Part shown: piece by piece, positions 7,474-8,013 of the stretch
Layout: every line of letters starts with the position of its first letter
Numbering within the stretch: the stretch's first letter is position 1
Source of the DNA: Actinomycetes bacterium
GTDB lineage: Bacteria; Actinomycetota; Actinomycetes; Actinomycetales; Cellulomonadaceae
NCBI GenBank assembly: GCA_023389455.1
Contig: JAEWEJ010000136.1
Location: forward strand, 1 to 8,013
Reading direction: 5' to 3'
Length of the DNA: 8,013 bases
Made by a program: the position numbers and the translations under genes
The notes under the pieces: model-generated
The model's database searches: none
Told to the model about the DNA's origin: nothing
The model's input: the letters and a program-made list of their open reading frames with translations, nothing else

Positions 7474-7491
7474 GCACCCGGGGTCGGGTGC
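7474..7491. repeat. Inverted repeat adjacent to the previous one
   Basis: GCACCC and GGGTGC form a 6-bp stem with a 6-nt loop, starting 4 nt after the preceding hairpin. It may be part of a terminator cluster or chance pairing. Confidence 0.3.
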
Positions 7492-7606
7492 CCGGGGCCA
7501 CCGCGGTCCGTCCGCAGGGCCGCCGGCCGGCCCGTCGTCGCCCTGACGCGCGACGTCACCCGACCTGCCGATGCGAGGTGCCGGTCCGCGACGTACGGTC
7601 GGAGGA

Positions 7607-7649
7607 GCGCGTCAACGGTGACGCGCGGGGCGCGTCGACGGTGACGCGC
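7607..7649. repeat. Tandem pair of 20-nt palindromic repeats upstream of the small gene
   Basis: Two copies, 7607-7626 and 7630-7649, differ at one base and are separated by 3 nt, giving a 23-nt period. Each is itself an inverted repeat: GCGCGTCA-ACGG-TGACGCGC in the first copy (8 perfect pairs), with G replacing the eighth base of the left arm in the second. They end just before the ribosome binding site of the gene at 7666. A TAnnnT-type -10 (TACGGT, 7594-7599) would put a transcription start near 7606, at the edge of the first copy, though I see no good -35. A paired operator or a double hairpin leader are both plausible. A related TGACG-n5-CGTCA element sits at 7544-7558. Confidence 0.7.
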
Positions 7650-7651
7650 AG

Positions 7652-7658
7652 AAGGGAG
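7652..7658 (+). promoter_or_regulatory. Ribosome binding site of the small membrane-protein gene
   Basis: AAGGGAG lies 7 nt before the GTG at 7666. It is the main reason to accept that short reading frame as a gene. Confidence 0.65.
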
Positions 7659-7665
7659 CGTCGTC

Positions 7666-7770
7666 GTGCGGACGCACTCACGCACGCTGGTCTGGGCGCT
7701 GCGCGCCCTCCTGGCCACCACGGGCGCCATGCTCATCGTGGTCGTCGACGCGGTGCTCAGTCACCCCTGA
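7666..7770 (+). CDS. Small single-pass membrane protein, 34 residues, unknown function
   Basis: I do not recognise this family. The frame runs from GTG 7666 to TGA 7768-7770 and encodes a basic N-terminus (MRTHSRT) followed by one hydrophobic segment from about residue 8 to 31, containing LLATTGAMLIVVVDAVL, and a short SHP tail. A single R13 interrupts the hydrophobic stretch early. Support for coding comes from AAGGGAG 7 nt upstream and from 31 of 33 codons after the start ending in G or C, as in neighbouring genes. Two near-identical palindromes immediately precede the ribosome binding site. The last 14 nt overlap the end of the opposite-strand membrane protein. It could be a small inner-membrane regulator or a lineage-specific peptide; a non-coding origin remains possible at this length. 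Confidence 0.55.
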   Translation: MRTHSRTLVWALRALLATTGAMLIVVVDAVLSHP

Positions 7771-8013
7771 CACGAGCCGGGCGCCGGGTCACGGCGTCGG
7801 CCAGCGCGGCGCCGACGAGCACCGCCAGGCCGGCGCCACCGACCCACCACGTCGTCGTCACGAGCCCGGCGGCGAGGTGGTCGGCGACGAGCGCGACGGC
7901 GGGATCGCCGAGGAACGCCGCGGCGGGACCCGCCAGCACCCCCGCCCGCACCACGCGCACGCCCACCAGCACCACGAGCGTGCCGAGCACCGCCGCACCG
8001 GCGACCCACGCGG
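7757..8013 (-). CDS. Membrane protein of unknown function, N-terminus beyond the window
   Basis: The - strand frame is open from the right edge to its stop at 7757-7759 and gives 84 C-terminal residues. A hydrophobic segment covers about fragment residues 2-18 (VLGTLVVLVGV). A more polar middle with FLGDPAVALVADHLAAG follows, then a second clear membrane segment at about 54-71 (WWVGGAGLAVLVGAALA). The tail is basic (R76, R77, R80, R82), which suggests a cytoplasmic C-terminus. The in-frame GTG at 7988-7990 could start a short form, but the hydrophobic sequence continues upstream of it to the window edge, so the gene probably begins outside. I recognise no family or motif. The gene converges on the 34-codon gene and overlaps its last 14 nt, with no terminator between them. 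Confidence 0.6.
   Translation of the reverse strand, partial: AWVAGAAVLGTLVVLVGVRVVRAGVLAGPAAAFLGDPAVALVADHLAAGLVTTTWWVGGAGLAVLVGAALADAVTRRPARVRGD

Noticed and set aside
7411..7644. + strand frame of 77 codons after the ara terminator
   Set aside because: It starts inside the terminator hairpin, has no ribosome binding site and gives an Arg/Ser/Thr-rich product without features.
7416..7736. - strand frame of 106 codons opposite the small gene
   Set aside because: The product is Arg/Thr/Ala-rich without motif or membrane segment, and I see no Shine-Dalgarno; the better-supported small gene occupies the other strand.
7761..8009. Second - strand frame of 82 codons at the right edge
   Set aside because: It encodes an Arg/Gly-rich run in the shadow of the frame with clear hydrophobic segments at 7757-8013.
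1..8013. Search for CRISPR arrays, transposases, integrase sites, tRNA genes and phage or toxin genes
   Set aside because: None was seen. The only tandem repeats are the short runs at 1351-1370 and 7607-7649, which are too few for an array and have no associated genes. Codon style is uniform, so there is no sign of recent transfer.

Overview
The window reads as ordinary chromosome from a very high-G+C actinobacterium. Almost every codon ends in G or C, starts are ATG or GTG behind AGGAGG-like sites, and the protein sequences look like those of cellulose- and hemicellulose-degrading Actinomycetota such as Cellulomonadaceae. That placement is an inference from style and gene content; there is no rRNA or other marker here.

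Layout from left to right, all on + unless stated: (1) the 3' part of a class I SAM-dependent methyltransferase gene (1-1242, its start lies upstream of the window); (2) proC, pyrroline-5-carboxylate reductase (1388-2212); (3) a LacI-family repressor (2216-3283), only 3 nt behind proC; (4) a 120-nt gap holding a promoter whose -10 box lies inside a LacI-type operator; (5) an L-arabinose catabolic operon in the order kinase-epimerase-isomerase (araB 3404-5014, araD 5110-5826, araA 5853-7361), closed by a strong hairpin terminator (7379-7412); (6) about 250 nt with no convincing gene but several inverted repeats, including a tandem pair of 20-nt palindromes (7607-7649); (7) a 34-codon small membrane-protein gene (7666-7770) with a good ribosome binding site; (8) on the - strand, running in from the right edge, the C-terminal part of a small-residue-rich membrane protein (7757-8013) whose end overlaps the small gene tail to tail.

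The three ara enzymes make a complete route: AraA isomerises L-arabinose to L-ribulose, AraB phosphorylates it to L-ribulose 5-phosphate, and AraD epimerises that to D-xylulose 5-phosphate for the pentose phosphate pathway. The LacI-family protein is the natural candidate repressor. Its recognition helix keeps the Gln and Arg that E. coli LacI uses, and the operator before araB resembles the lac operator half-sites. No arabinose transporter or arabinofuranosidase lies in the window, so sugar supply must be encoded elsewhere.

I do not see a clearly new system. The points most worth a second look are the promoter-operator arrangement, the non-classical AraB-type kinase, and the small membrane-protein gene with its tandem palindromes.
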